Below are positions 51,036 to 63,977 of a stretch of DNA of 64,000 nt, in pieces. The position numbers were made by a program, and so were the translations under genes. The DNA lies in assembly GCA_963678705.1 (NCBI GenBank), contig OY783216.1, forward strand, positions 11,780,001 through 11,844,000, in the 5' to 3' direction. Positions within the stretch are counted from its first letter, which is position 1. The number at the start of each line of letters is the position of its first letter. This stretch comes from Panorpa germanica (taxonomy: Eukaryota > Arthropoda > Insecta > Mecoptera > Panorpidae). Below the pieces are notes generated by a model. It made no database searches and was not told the origin of the DNA. It saw only the letters and a program-made list of their open reading frames with translations.

Positions 51036-52138
51036 AGTTATATTTTTCAACACTGTTTTCTAACTGTCAAACGTTTTTAAAAACACTTATTTTAAAGTAA
51101 ACTAGCACAATAATAAAATAAACTTAAATTCATTTCGTTAGAAGAAGTATTTATATAATATATTTAATTTTTTTCTGTAAATAATTTATCACTATTAATC
51201 ACTTTTTTCACCTAAAGTAGCAGATGCTGATCGAACACACACACAGTAGATAGGTACTACTTGTGTTGCAAATCAAAATTAACGTCTTTGTTAATTAATA
51301 TGTAGTTCTTCCTTATTCTGTTAAGTCCCATCTATCTTGCCAAAAGCAAGTATCATCATCTTTGTTTTACTTAAAGATATAGCAATTTTGTGTAGCTTCA
51401 AGAAACTACACATTTCATCAAAACATACGTTTACACAACCTTTCGAGTGGGAAACACAGTCCTCGTCGAATACCATGTTCCAGAGTTGAGGACAACCATT
51501 AGATAGTTGCCTCTTTTCATGGAACGGTAATCAGTTTGTAAAATTAATGTTTAACAATAAATATAGTTCTCCATAGTGCAGTAGACGTTTCTAGAGATTT
51601 TTGCAGGCCTAATTCTTCGAAGGGCACTTGGTCACCAGATATTATTAAAGGCACACTGGAATTTCTATAAATTCTATATAGTATTTTAATATGCGACAAG
51701 TTATTTTTTTTTTTGCGTTATCTTGGTATAGTGTAATTGTTCATGAACAATCAGTAACAATTTTCAAGTAAACCATATATAATGTTTACTTATACCAAAT
51801 TATAAACTCTCTTTATTATTCGAAACTCGCTTTTATACGAGTATAAACTAATTGTCATGTATTTATATTTTTTATAGTTAATGTTAGTTGACTTACTTGA
51901 TAGTGAGCAGCAACCTTTTCTTTTCTGTATATTTGTAGTGTTTATATGAGGTCTTCCTTATATAGGTCTACAGATTTCTTGAATTTCTTAACCAGTTGAT
52001 GTTTAAGCACTAACACTAACCTAATTATTATCAATTTCTTTGTCTATCGCACTTATTATTGTTTTATCTCAAAAACGACAAAGTTACAGTTTTAAGGTTA
52101 TTTTCATAAGACCGCGTATACGCGTCATATATATATTT
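51036..52138 (+). repeat. Monomer 48 (1103 bp, S type)
   Basis: It repeats monomer 40, including the long T run. Confidence 0.97.
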
Positions 52139-53240
52139 AGTTATATTTTTCAACATTGATTTCTAACTGTCAAACTTTTTTAAAAACACTTATTTTAGAG
52201 TAAATTAGCACAATATTAAAATAAACTTAAATACATTTCGTTAGGAGAAGTATTTATATAAAATATTTAATTTTTTTCCGTAAATAATTTCTCACTTTTA
52301 ATCACTTTTTTTACCTAAAGTAGCAGATACCGATTGAACACACACACAGTAGATATTTAGCACTTGTGTTCCAAATCAAAATTAACGTCTTTGTTAACCA
52401 ATATGTAGTTCTTCCTTTTTCTGTTAAGTCCCATCTGTCTTGCCAAATGCAAGGATCATCATCTTTGTTTTACTTAAATATATAGCCATTTTGTGTAGCT
52501 TCAAGAAACTACACATTTTATTAAAACATACGTTTACACAACCTTTCGAGTGGGAAACACAGTCCTCGTTGAATACCATGTTCCAGAGTTGAGGACAACC
52601 ATTAGATAGTTGTCTCTTTTCATAGAACGGTAATCAGTTTGAAAATTAATGTTTAACAATGAATACAGGTCTTCATCGTGCAGTAGACGTTCCTAGAGAT
52701 TTTTGCAGGCCTAAATCTTCGAACGGCACTTGGCCACCAGACAATATTAAAGGCACCCTGGAGTTTCTATAAATTCTATATAGTATTATAATATGCGTCA
52801 AGTTATGTTTTTTTTTGCGTTATCTTGGTATAGTGTGATTGTTCATGAACAATCAGTCACAATTTTTAAGAAAACCATATATATTGTTTACTTATAACAA
52901 TAAATACACTCTCTTTATAATTTGAAACTCGCTTTTATACGAGTATAAACTAATTGTTATGTATTAATATTATTTATAGTTAATGTTATTTGACTTACTT
53001 CATAGTGAGCAGCAACCTTTTGTTTTCCGTATATTTGTAGTGTTTATATGAGGTCTTCTTTATATAAGTCTACAGATTTCTTGAATTTATTAACAAGTTG
53101 ATGTTTTAGCACTAACACTAACCTAATTATTATCAATTTCTTTGTCTATCGCACTTATTATTGTTTTATCTCAAAAGCGACAAAGTTACAGTTTTAAGGT
53201 TATATTCATAAGACCGCGTATACGCGTTATATATATATTT
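52139..53240 (+). repeat. Monomer 49 (1102 bp, T type)
   Basis: It repeats monomer 41 with one A fewer near 52170. Confidence 0.97.
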
Positions 53241-54344
53241 AGTTATATTTTTCAACACTGATTTCTAACTGTCAAACATTTTTAAAAACACTTATTTTAG
53301 AGTAAATTATCACAATATTAAAATAAACTTAAATACATTTCGTTAGAAGAAGTATTTATATAATATATTTAATTTTTTTCCGTAATTAATTTCTCACTTT
53401 TAATCACTTTTTTTTACCCAAAGTAGCAGATGCCGATCGAACACACACACAGTAGATAGGTACCACTTGTGTTGCAAATTAAAATTAACGTCTTTGTTAA
53501 CCAATATGTAGTTCTTCCTTTTTTTGTTAAGTCGCATCTGTCTTGCCAAAGGCAAGGATCATCATCTTTGTTTTACTTAAAGATATAGCCATTTCGTGTA
53601 GCTTCAAGAAATTACACATTTTATCAAAACATACGATTACACAACCTTTCGAGTGAGAAACACAGTCCTCGTCGAATACCATGTTCCAGAGTTAAAGACA
53701 ACCATTAGATAGTTGCCTCTTTTCATGGAACGGTAATCGGTTTGTAAAATTAATGTTTAACAATAAATATAGTTCTCCATAGTGCAGTAGACGTTCCTAG
53801 AGATTTTTGCCGGCCTAATTCTTCGAAGGGCACTTGGCCACCAAACATTATTAAAGGCACCCTGGAAGTTCTATAAATTCTATATAGTATTTTAATATGC
53901 GACAAGTTATGTTTTTCTTTGCGTTATCTTGGTATAGTGTGATTGTTCATGAACAATCAGTAACAATTTTCAAGAAAACCATATATATTGTTTACTTGTA
54001 ACAATTAACACACTCTCTTTATTATTTGAAACTCGCTCTTATACGAGTATAAACTAATTGTCATGTATTTATATTATTTATAGTTAATGTTAGTTGACTT
54101 ACTTGATAGTGAGCAGCAACCTTTTGTTTTCCGTATATTTGTAGTGTTTATATGAGGTCTTTCTTATATAGGTCTACAGATTTCTTAAATTTCTTAACCA
54201 GTTGATGTTTTAGCACTAACACTAACCTAATTATTATCAATTTCTTTGTCTATCGCACTTATTATTGTTTTATCTCAAAAACGACAAAGTAACAGTTTTA
54301 AGGTTTGATTCATAAGACCGCGTATACGCGTCATATATATATTT
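53241..54344 (+). repeat. Monomer 50 (1104 bp, T type; 3' end replaced)
   Basis: It repeats monomer 42 up to about 54161. From there to its end it matches the end of monomer 4 instead. Confidence 0.97.
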
Positions 54345-54753
54345 AGTTATATTTTTCAACACTGGTTTCTAACTGTCAAACATTTTTAAAAACACTTATT
54401 TTAGAGTAAATTAGCACAATATTGAAATAAACTTAAATACATTTCGTTAAAAGAAGTAATTATATAATATATTTAATTTTTTTCCGTAATTAATTTCTCA
54501 CTTTTAATCACTTTTTTCACGTAAAGTAGCAGATGCCGATCGAACACACACACAGTAGATAGGTACCACTTGTGTTGCAAATCAAAATTAACGTCTTTGT
54601 TAACCAATATATACTTCTTCCTTTTTCTGTTAAGTCCCATCTGTCTTGCCAAAGGCAAGGATCATCATCTTTGTTTTACTTAAAGATATAGCCATTTTGT
54701 GTAGCTTCAAGAAACTACACATTTTATCAAAACATACGTTTACACAACCTTTT
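54162..54753 (+). other. Conversion-like patch of about 590 bp in HOR copy 2/3
   Basis: Outside these limits the sequence follows the eight-unit repeat (45433 to about 46023 is the expected partner). Inside, it follows the end of unit 4 and the start of unit 5: AAGTAACAGTTTTAAGG, GGTTTGATTCATAAGACC, AATATTGAAATAAAC and CAATATATACTTC. It is not identical to that possible donor. Confidence 0.75.
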
Positions 54754-55350
54754 GAGTAAGAAACACAGTCCTTGTCGAATACCATGTTCCAGAGTTGAGG
54801 ACAACCATTAGATAGTTGCCTCTTTTCATGGAACGGTAATCGGTTTGTAAAATTAATGTTTAACAATGCAAATAGTTCTCCATAGTGCAGTAAACGTTCC
54901 TACAGATTTTTGCCGGCCTAATTCTTCGAAGGGCGCTTGGCCACCAGACATTATTTAAGGCACCCTGGAATTTCTATAAATTCTATATAGTATTATAATA
55001 TGCGATAAGTTATGTTTTTTTTTGCGTTATCTTGGTATAGTGTGATTGTTTATGAACAATCGGTCACAATTTTCAAGAAAACCATATATATTGTTTACTT
55101 ATTACAATTAATACACTCTCTTTATTATTTAAAACTCGCTTTTATACGAGTATAAACTAATTGTTATGTATTAATATTATTTATAGTTAATGTTATTTGA
55201 CTTACTTGATAGTGAGCAGCAACCTTTTGTTTTCTGTATATTTGTAGTGTTTATATGAGTTCTTCTTTATATAGGTCTACAAGGTTACGACAAGGTTACA
55301 GTTTTAAGGTTATATTCATAAGACCGCGTATACGCGTTATATATATATTT
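54345..55350 (+). repeat. Monomer 51 (1006 bp, short class, mosaic)
   Basis: The 5' 400 bp resemble monomer 5 (AATATTGAAATAAAC, CAATATATACTTC). From about 54754 on it is like monomer 43. The RT-like frame is open. Confidence 0.97.
54630..54866 (-). pseudogene. RT fossil, unit 51 (open, 78 codons, hybrid)
   Basis: The N-terminal part (FDKDCVSYSKG) is the unit 43 form. The C-terminal part (LHKMAISLSKTK) is the unit 5 form. The conversion-like patch boundary runs through this segment. Confidence 0.58.
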
Positions 55351-56453
55351 AGTTATATTTTTCAACACTAGTTTCTAACTGTCAAACATTTTTAAAAACA
55401 CTTATTTCAGAGTAAATTAGCACAATATTAAAATAAACTTAAATACATTTCGTTAGAAGAAGTATTTATATAATATATTTAATTTTTTTCCGTAATTAAA
55501 TTCTCACTTTTAATCACTTTTTTCACCTAAAGTAGCAGATGCCGATCGAACACACACACAGTAGATATTTAGCACTTGTGTTGCAAATCAAAATTAACGT
55601 CTTTGTTAACAAATATGTAGTTCTTCCATTTTCTGTTAAGTCCCATCTGTCTTGCCAAAGGCAAGGATCATCATCTTTGTTTTACTTAAAGATATAGCCA
55701 TTTTGTGTAGCTTCAAGAAACTACACATTTTATCAAAACATACGATTACACAACCTTTCGAATGAGAAACACAGTCCTTGTCGAATACCATGTTCCAGAG
55801 TTAAAGACAACCATTAGATAGTTGCCTCTTTTCATGGAACGGTAATCGGTTTGTAAAATTAATGTTTAACAATAAATATAGTTCTCCATAGTGCAGTAGA
55901 CGTTCCTAGAGATTTTTGCCGGCCTAATTCTTTGAAGGGCACTTGGCCACCAGACATTATTAAAGGCACCCTGATAGCTCTATAAATTCTATATAGTATT
56001 TTAATATGCGACAAGTTATGTTTTTCTTTGCGCTATCTTGGTATAGTGTGATTGTTCATGAACAATCAGTAACAATTTTCAAGAAAACCATATATATTGT
56101 TTACTTATAACAATTAACACACTCTCTTTATTATTTAAAACTCGCTCTTATACGAGTTTAAACTAATTGTCATGTATTTATATTATTTATAGTTAATGTT
56201 AGTTGACTTACTTGATAGTGAGCAGCAACCTTTTGTTTTCCGTATATTTGTAGTGTTTATATGAGGTCTTCCTTATATAGGTCCACAGATTTCTTGAATT
56301 TCTTAACCAGTTGATGTTTTAGCACTAACACTAACCTAATTATTATCAATTTCTTTGTCTATCGCACTTATTATTGTTTTATCTAAAAAACGGCAAAGTT
56401 ACAGTTTTAAGCTTATATTTATAAGACCGCGCATACGCGTCATATATATATTT
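55351..56453 (+). repeat. Monomer 52 (1103 bp, T type)
   Basis: It is close to monomers 30 and 34. It ends CGCGCATACGCG. The RT-like frame is closed at Gln24. Confidence 0.97.
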
Positions 56454-57554
56454 AGTTATATTTTTCAACACTGGTTTCTAACTGTCAAACATTTTTTAAA
56501 ACACTTATTTTAAAGTACACTAGCACATTAATAAAATAAACTTAAATTCATTTCGTTAGAAGAAGTATTTATATAATATATTTAATTTTTTTCTGTAAAT
56601 AATTTCTCACTATTAATCACTTTTTTCACCTAAAGTAGCAGATGCCGATCAAACACACACAGTAGATAGGTACCACTTGTGTTGCAAATCAAAATTAACG
56701 TCTTTGTTAACCAATATGTAGTTCTTCCTTATTCTGTTAAGTCCCATCTATCTTGCCAAAGGCAAGTATCATCATCTTTGTTTTACTTAAAGATATAGCC
56801 AATTTGTGTAGCTTCAAGAAACTACACATTTTATCAAAACATACGTTTACACAACCTTTTGAGTGGGAAACACAGTCCTCGTCAAATACCATGTTCCAGA
56901 GTTAAGGACAACCATTAGATAGTTGCCTCTTTTCATGGAACGGTAATCGGTTTGTAAAATTAATGTTTAACAATGAATATAGTTCTCCATAGTGCAGTAG
57001 ACGTTCCTAGAGATTTTTGCCGGCCTTATTCTTCGAAGGGCGCTTGGCCACCAGACATTATTAAAGGCACCCTGGAATTTCTTTAAATTCTTTATAGTAT
57101 TATAATATGCGACAAGTTATGTTTTTTTTTGCGTTATCTTGGTATAGTGTGATTGTTCATAAACCATCAGTCACAATTTTCAAGAAAACCTTATATATTG
57201 TTTACTTATAACAATTAATACACTCTCTTTATTATTTAAAACTCGCTTTTATACGAGTATAAACTAATTGTTATGTATTAATATTATTTATAGTTAATGT
57301 TATTTGACTTACTTGATAGTGAGCAGCAACCTTTGGTTTTCCGTATATTTGTAGTGTTTATATGAGGTGTTTCTTATATAGGTCTACAGATTTATTAAAT
57401 ATCTTAACCAGTTGATGTTTTAGCACTAACACTAACCTAATTATTATCAATTTCTTTGTCTATCGCACTTATTATTATTTTATCTCAAAAACGACAAAGT
57501 AACAGTTTTAAGGTTTGATTCATAAGACCGCGTATACGCGTCATATATATATTT
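56454..57554 (+). repeat. Monomer 53 (1101 bp, S 5' half)
   Basis: The start matches monomer 35 (AAAGTACACTAGC). The rest is full length and closer to monomers 2 and 4. The RT-like frame is closed at Gln24. Confidence 0.97.
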
Positions 57555-58560
57555 AGTTATATTTTTCAACTCTGGTTTCTAACTGTCAAACATTTTTAAA
57601 AACACTTATTTTAGAGTAAATTAGCACAATATTAAAATAAACTTAAATACATTTCGTTAGAAGAAGTATTTATATAATATATTTAATTTTTTTCCGTAAT
57701 TAATTTCTCACTTTTAATCACTTTTTTCACCTAAAATAGCAGATGCTGATCGAACACACACACAGTAGATAGGTACCACTTGTGTTGCAAATCAAAATTA
57801 ACGTCTTTGTTAACCAATATGTAGTTCTTCCTTTTTCTGTTAAGTTCCATCTGTCTTGCCAAAGGCAAGGATCATCATCTTTCTTTTACTTGTAGATATA
57901 GACATTTTGTCTAGCTTCAAGAAACTACACATTTTATCAAAACATACGTTTACACAACCTTTCGAGTAAGAAACACAGTCCTTGTCGAATACCATGTTCC
58001 AGAGTTGAGGACAACCATTAGATAGTTGCCTCTTTTCATGGAACGGTAATCGGTTTGTAAAATTAATGTTTAACAATGCAAATAGTTCTCCATAGTGCAG
58101 TAAACGTTCCTACAGATTTTTGCCGGCCTAATTCTTCGAAGGGCGCTTGGCCACCAGACATTATTTAAGGCACCCTGGAATTTCTATAAATTCTATATAG
58201 TATTATAATATGCGATAAGTTATGTTTTTTTTTGCGTTATCTTGGTATAGTGTGATTGTTTATGAACAATCGGTCACAATTTTCAAGAAAACCATATATA
58301 TTGTTTACTTATAACAATTAATACACTCTCTTTATTATTTAAAACTCGCTTTTATACGAGTATAAACTAATTGTTATGTATTAATATTATTTATAGTTAA
58401 TGTTATTTGACTTACTTGATAGTGAGCAGCAACCTTTTGTTTTCTGTATATTTGTAGTGTTTATATGAGTTCTTCTTTATATAGGTCTACAAGGTTACGA
58501 CAAGGTTACAGTTTTAAGGTTATATTCATAAGACCGCGTATACGCGTTATATATATATTT
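57555..58560 (+). repeat. Monomer 54 (1006 bp, short class)
   Basis: It begins CAACTCTGG like monomers 25 and 33. The RT-like frame is open. Confidence 0.97.
57840..58076 (-). pseudogene. RT fossil, unit 54 (open, 78 codons)
   Basis: Protein identical to the unit 35 and 43 copies, although the 5' end of the monomer differs. Confidence 0.58.
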
Positions 58561-59663
58561 AGTTATATTTTTCAACACTAGTTTCTAACTGTCAAACATT
58601 TTTAAAAACACTTATTTCAGAGTAAATTAGCACAATATTAAAATAAACCTAAATACATTTCGTTAGAAGAAGTATTTATATAATATATTTAATTTTTTTC
58701 CGTTATTAATTTCTCACTTTTAATCACTTTTTTCACCTAAAGTAGCAGATGCCGATCGAACACACACACAGTAGATAGGTACCACTTGTGTTGCAAATCA
58801 AAATTAACGTCTTTGTTAACCAATATGTAGATCTTCCTTTTTCTGTTAAGTCCCATCTGTCTTGCCAAAGGCAAGGATCATCATCTTTGTTTTACTTAAA
58901 GATATAGCCATTTTGTGTAGCTTCAAGAAACTACACATTTTATCAAAACATACGTTTACACAACCTTTCGAGTGATAAACACAGTCCTCGTCGAATACCA
59001 TGTTCCAGAGTTGAGGACAACCATTAGATAGTTGCCTCTTTTCATGGAACGGTAATCAGTTTGTAAAATTAATGTTTAACAATAAATATAGTTCTCCATA
59101 GTGCAGTAGACGTTTCTAGAGATTTTTGCAGGCCTAATTCTTTGAAGGGCACTTGGTCACCAGATATTATTAAAGGCACACTGGAATTTCTATAAATTCT
59201 ATATAGTATTTTAATATGCGACAAGTTATGTTTTTCTTTGCGTTACCTTGGTAAAGTGTAATTGTTCATGAACAATCAGTAACAATTTTCAAGTAAACCA
59301 TATATAATGTTTACTTATACCAAATTATAAACTCTCTTTATAATTTGAAACTCGCTTTTATACGAGTATAAACTAATTGTTATGTATTAATATTATTTAT
59401 AGTTAATGTTAGTTGACTTACTTGATAGTGAGCAGCAACCTTTTGTTTTCTGTATATTTGTAGTGTTTATATGAGGTCTTCTTTATATAGGTCTACAGAT
59501 TTCTTGAATTTATTAACAAGTTGATGTTTTAGCACTAACACTAACCTAATTATTATCAATTTCTTTGTCTATCGCACTTATTATTGTTTTATCTCAAAAA
59601 CGACAAAGTTACAGTTTTAAGGTTTTATTCATAAGACCGCGTATACGCGTCATATATATATTT
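58561..59663 (+). repeat. Monomer 55 (1103 bp, T type)
   Basis: Third copy of the monomer 36/44 form (GAGTGATAAACAC). The RT-like frame is closed at Arg9. Confidence 0.97.
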
Positions 59664-60767
59664 AGTTATATTTTTCAACACTGATTTCTAACTGTCAAAC
59701 ATTTTTAAAAACACTTATTTTAGAGTAAATTATCACAATATTAAAATAAACTTAAATACATTTCGTTAGAAGAAGTATTTATATAATATATTTAATTTTT
59801 TTCCGTAATTAATTTCTCACTTTTAATCACTTTTTTTTACCTAAAGTAGCAGATGCCGATCGAACACACACACAGTAGATAGGTACCACTTGTGTTGCAA
59901 ATCAAAATTAACGTCTTTGTTAACCAATATGTAGTTCTTCCTTTTTCTGTTAAGTCCCATTTGTCTTGCCAAAGGCAAGGATCATCATCTTTGTTTTACT
60001 TAAAGATATAGCCATTTCGTGTAGCTTCAAGAAACTACACATTTTATTAAAACATACGTCTACACAACCTTTCGAGTGAGAAACACAGTCCTCGTCGAAT
60101 ACTATGTTCCAGAGTTAAAGACAACCATTAGATAGTTGCCTCTTTTCATGGAACGGTAATCAGTTTGTAAAATTAATGTTTAACAATAAATATAGTTCTC
60201 CATAGTGCAGTAGACGTTCCTAGAAATTTTTGCCGGCCTAATTCTTCGAAGGGCACTTGGCCACCAGACATTATTAAAGGCACCCTGGAAGCTCTATAAA
60301 TTCTATATAGTATTTTAATATGCGACAAGTTATGTTTTTCTTTGCGTTATCTTGGTATAGTGTGATCGTTCATAAACAATCAGTAACAATTTTCAAGAAA
60401 ACCATATATATTGTTTACATGTAACAATTAACACACTCTCTTTATTATTTGAAACTCGCTCTTATACAAGTATAAACTAATTGTCATGTATTTATATTAT
60501 TTATAGTTAATGTTAGTTGACTTACTTGATAGTGAGCAGCAACCTTTTGTTTTCCGTATATTTGTAGTGTTTATATGAGGTCTTTCTTATATAGGTCTTC
60601 AGATTTCTTGAATTTCTTAACCAGTTGATGTTTTAGCACTAACACTAACCTAGTTATTATCAATTTCTTTGTCTATCGCACTTATTATTGTTTTATCTAA
60701 AAAACGGCAAAGTTACAGTTTTAAGCTTATATTTATAAGACCGCGTATACGCGTCATATATATATTT
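59664..60767 (+). repeat. Monomer 56 (1104 bp, T type)
   Basis: Copy of the 37/39/45/47 form, with CTTATACAAGTATAAAC breaking the CGAGT arm. The RT-like frame is closed twice. Confidence 0.97.
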
Positions 60768-61870
60768 AGTTATATTTTTCAACACTGTTTTCTAACTGTC
60801 AAACGTTTTTAAAAACACTTATTTTAAAGTAAACTAGCACAATAATAAAATAAACCTTAATTCATTTCGTTAGAAGAAGTATTTATATAATATATTTAAT
60901 TTTTTTCTGTAAATAATTTATCACTATTAATCACTTTTTTCACCTAAAGTAGCAGATGCCGATCGAACACACACACAGTAGATAGGTACTACTTGTGTTG
61001 CAAATCAAAATTAACGTCTTTGTTAATTAATATGTAGTTCTTCCTTATTCTGTTAAGTCCCATCTATCTTGCCAAAAGCAAGTATCATCATCTTTGTTTT
61101 ACTTAAAGATATAGCAATTTTGTGTAGCTTCAAGAAACTACACATTTCATCAAAACATACGTTTACACAACCTTTCGAGTGGGAAACACAGTCCTCGTCG
61201 AATACCATGTTCCAGAGTTGAGGACAACCATTAGATAGTTGCCTCTTTTCATGGAACGGTAATCGGTTTGTAAAATTAATGTTTAACAATAAATATAGTT
61301 CTCCATAGTGCAGTAGACGTTTCTAGAGATTTTTGCAGGCCTAATTCTTCGAAGGGCACTTGGTCACCAGATATTATTAAAGGCACACTGGAATTTCTAT
61401 AAATTCTATATAGTATTTTAATATGCGACAAGTTATGTTTTTCTTTGCGTTATCTTGGTATAGTGTAATTGTTCATGAACAATCAGTAACAATTTTCAAG
61501 TAAACCATATATAATGTTTACTTATACCAAATTATAAACTCTCTTTATTATTCGAAACTCGCTTTTATACGAGTATAAACTAATTGTCATGTATTTATAT
61601 TTTTTATAGTTAATGTTAGTTGACTTACTTGATAGTGAGCAGCAACCTTTTCTTTTCTGTATATTTGTAGTGTTTATATGAGGTCTTCCTTATATAGGTC
61701 TACAGATTTCTTGAATTTTTTAACCAGTTGATGTTTAAGCACTAACACTAACCTAATTATTATCAATTTCTTTGTCTATCGCACTTATTATTGTTTTATC
61801 TCAAAAACGACAAAGTTACAGTTTTAAGGTTATTTTCATAAGACCGCGTATACGCGTCATATATATATTT
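60768..61870 (+). repeat. Monomer 57 (1103 bp, S type)
   Basis: Copy of the 40/48 form, but with CGGTTT in place of CAGTTT, so the RT-like frame is open here. Confidence 0.97.
61053..61289 (-). pseudogene. RT fossil, unit 57 (open, 78 codons)
   Basis: It is open only because codon 9 is CGA here, where the sister units 40 and 48 have TGA. It has FDEMC, HKIAIS and GKIDGT variants. Confidence 0.58.
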
Positions 61871-62970
61871 AGTTATATTTTTCAACATTGATTTCTAACT
61901 GTCAAACTTTTTTAAAAACACTTATTTTAGAGTAAATTAGCACAATATTAAAATAAACTTAAATACATTTCGTTAGGAGAAGTATTTATATAAAATATTA
62001 ATTTTTTTTCCGTAAATAATTTCTCACTTTTAATCACTTTTTTTACCTAAAGTAGCAGATACCGATTGAACACACACAGTAGATATTTAGCACTTGTGTT
62101 CCAAATCAAAATTAACGTCTTTGTTAACCAATATGTAGTTCTTCCTTTTTCTGTTAAGTCCCATCTGTCTTGCCAAATGCAAGGATCATCATCTTTGTTT
62201 TACTTAAATATATAGCCATTTTGTGTAGCTTCAAGAAACTACACATTTTATTAAAACATACGTTTACACAACCTTTCGAGTGGGAAACACAGTCCTCGTT
62301 GAATACCATGTTCCAGAGTTGAGGACAACCATTAGATAGTTGTCTCTTTTCATAGAACGGTAATCAGTTTGAAAATTAATGTTTAACAATGAATACAGGT
62401 CTTCATCGTGCAGTAGACGTTCCTAGAGATTTTTGCAGGCCTAAATCTTCGAACGGCACTTGGCCACCAGACAATATTAAAGGCACCCTGGAGTTTCTAT
62501 AAATTCTATATAGTATTATAATATGCGTCAAGTTATGTTTTTTTTTGCGTTATCTTGGTATAGTGTGATTGTTCATGAACAATCAGTCACAATTTTTAAG
62601 AAAACCATATATATTGTTTACTTATAACAATAAATACACTCTCTTTATAATTTGAAACTCGCTTTTATACGAGTATAAACTAATTGTTATGTATTAATAT
62701 TATTTATAGTTAATGTTATTTGACTTACTTCATAGTGAGCAGCAACCTTTTGTTTTCCGTATATTTGTAGTGTTTATATGAGGTCTTCTTTATATAAGTC
62801 TACAGATTTCTTGAATTTATTAACAAGTTGATGTTTTAGCACTAACACTAACCTAATTATTATCAATTTCTTTGTCTATCGCACTTATTATTGTTTTATC
62901 TCAAAAGCGACAAAGTTACAGTTTTAAGGTTATATTCATAAGACCGCGTATACGCGTTATATATATATTT
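61871..62970 (+). repeat. Monomer 58 (1100 bp, T type)
   Basis: Copy of the 41/49 form with a 2-bp shorter CA run. The RT-like frame is closed. Confidence 0.97.
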
Positions 62971-63977
62971 AGTTATATTTTTCAACACTGATTTCTAACT
63001 GTCAAACATTTTTAAAAACACTTATTTTAGAGTAAATTATCACAATATTAAAATAAACTTAAATACATTTCGTTAAAAGAAGTATTTATATAATATATTT
63101 AATTTTTTTCCGTAATTAATTTCTCACTTTTAATCACTTTTTTTTACCCAAAGTAGCAGATGCCGATCGAACACACACACAGTAGATAGGTACCACTTGT
63201 GTTGCAAATCAAAATTAACGTCTTTGTTAACCAATATATACTTCTTCCTTTTTCTGTTAAGTCCCATCTGTCTTGCCAAAGGCAAGGATCATCATCTTTG
63301 TTTTACTTAAAGATATAGCCATTTTGTGTAGCTTCAAGAAACTACACATTTTATCAAAACATACGTTTACACAACCTTTTGAGTAAGAAACACAGTCCTT
63401 GTCGATTACCATGTTCCAGAGTTGAGGACAACCATTAGATAGTTGCCTCTTTTCATGGAACGGTAATCGGTTTGTAAAATTAATGTTTAACAATGCAAAT
63501 AGTTCTCCATAGTGCAGTAAACGTTCCTACAGATTTTTGCCGGCCTAATTCTTCGAAGGGCGCTTGGCCACCAGACATTATTTAAGGCACCCTGGAATTT
63601 CTATAAATTCTATATAGTATTATAATATGCGATAAGTTATGTTTTTTTTTGCGTTATCTTGGTATAGTGTTATTGTTTATGAACAATCGGTCACAATTTT
63701 CAAGAAAACCATATATATTGTTTACTTATTACAATTAATACACTCTCTTTATTATTTAAAACTCGCTTTTATACGAGTATAAACTAATTGTTATGTATTA
63801 ATATTATTTATAGTTAATGTTATTTGACTTACTTGATAGTGAGCAGCAACCTTTTGTTTTCTGTATATTTGTAGTGTTTATATGAGTTCTTCTTTATATA
63901 GGTCTACAAGGTTACGACAAGGTTACAGTTTTAAGGTTATATTCATAAGACCGCGTATACGCGTTATATATATATTT
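62971..63977 (+). repeat. Monomer 59 (1007 bp, short class, mosaic)
   Basis: The start is like monomers 42/50 (TTTACCCAAAGTAGC). From roughly 63209 it is like monomer 51 (CAATATATACTTC, CTTATTACAATTAATAC). The RT-like frame is open. Confidence 0.97.
63257..63493 (-). pseudogene. RT fossil, unit 59 (open, 78 codons)
   Basis: Same as the unit 51 copy except NMVID for NMVFD. This supports derivation of the 3' part of unit 59 from a unit 51-like monomer. Confidence 0.58.

Larger units (their letters stand above)
45617..54344 (+). repeat. Eight-unit higher-order repeat, copy 2 (units 43-50, 8728 bp)
   Basis: Tandem second copy of the preceding block. By eye I found only a handful of single-base differences or indels up to about 54161, where the match to copy 1 breaks. 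Confidence 0.93.
57555..63977 (+). repeat. Contracted third version of the eight-unit repeat (units 54-59)
   Basis: The order is a short-class unit, then 36-like, 37-like, 40-like, 41-like and a 42/51 fusion. The equivalents of one nested pair (38-39) are absent. Confidence 0.85.

Noticed and set aside
54473..54658. Minus-strand 61-codon open frame in unit 51
   Set aside because: It overlaps the RT fossil segment in another frame, is unique to one mosaic monomer and resembles no protein I recognise.
4696..63493. Treating the 78-codon frames as 16 to 20 real genes or a multigene family
   Set aside because: The first codon is TTG, most copies carry stops or frameshifts, catalytic residues are missing, and the frame spreads with the satellite.
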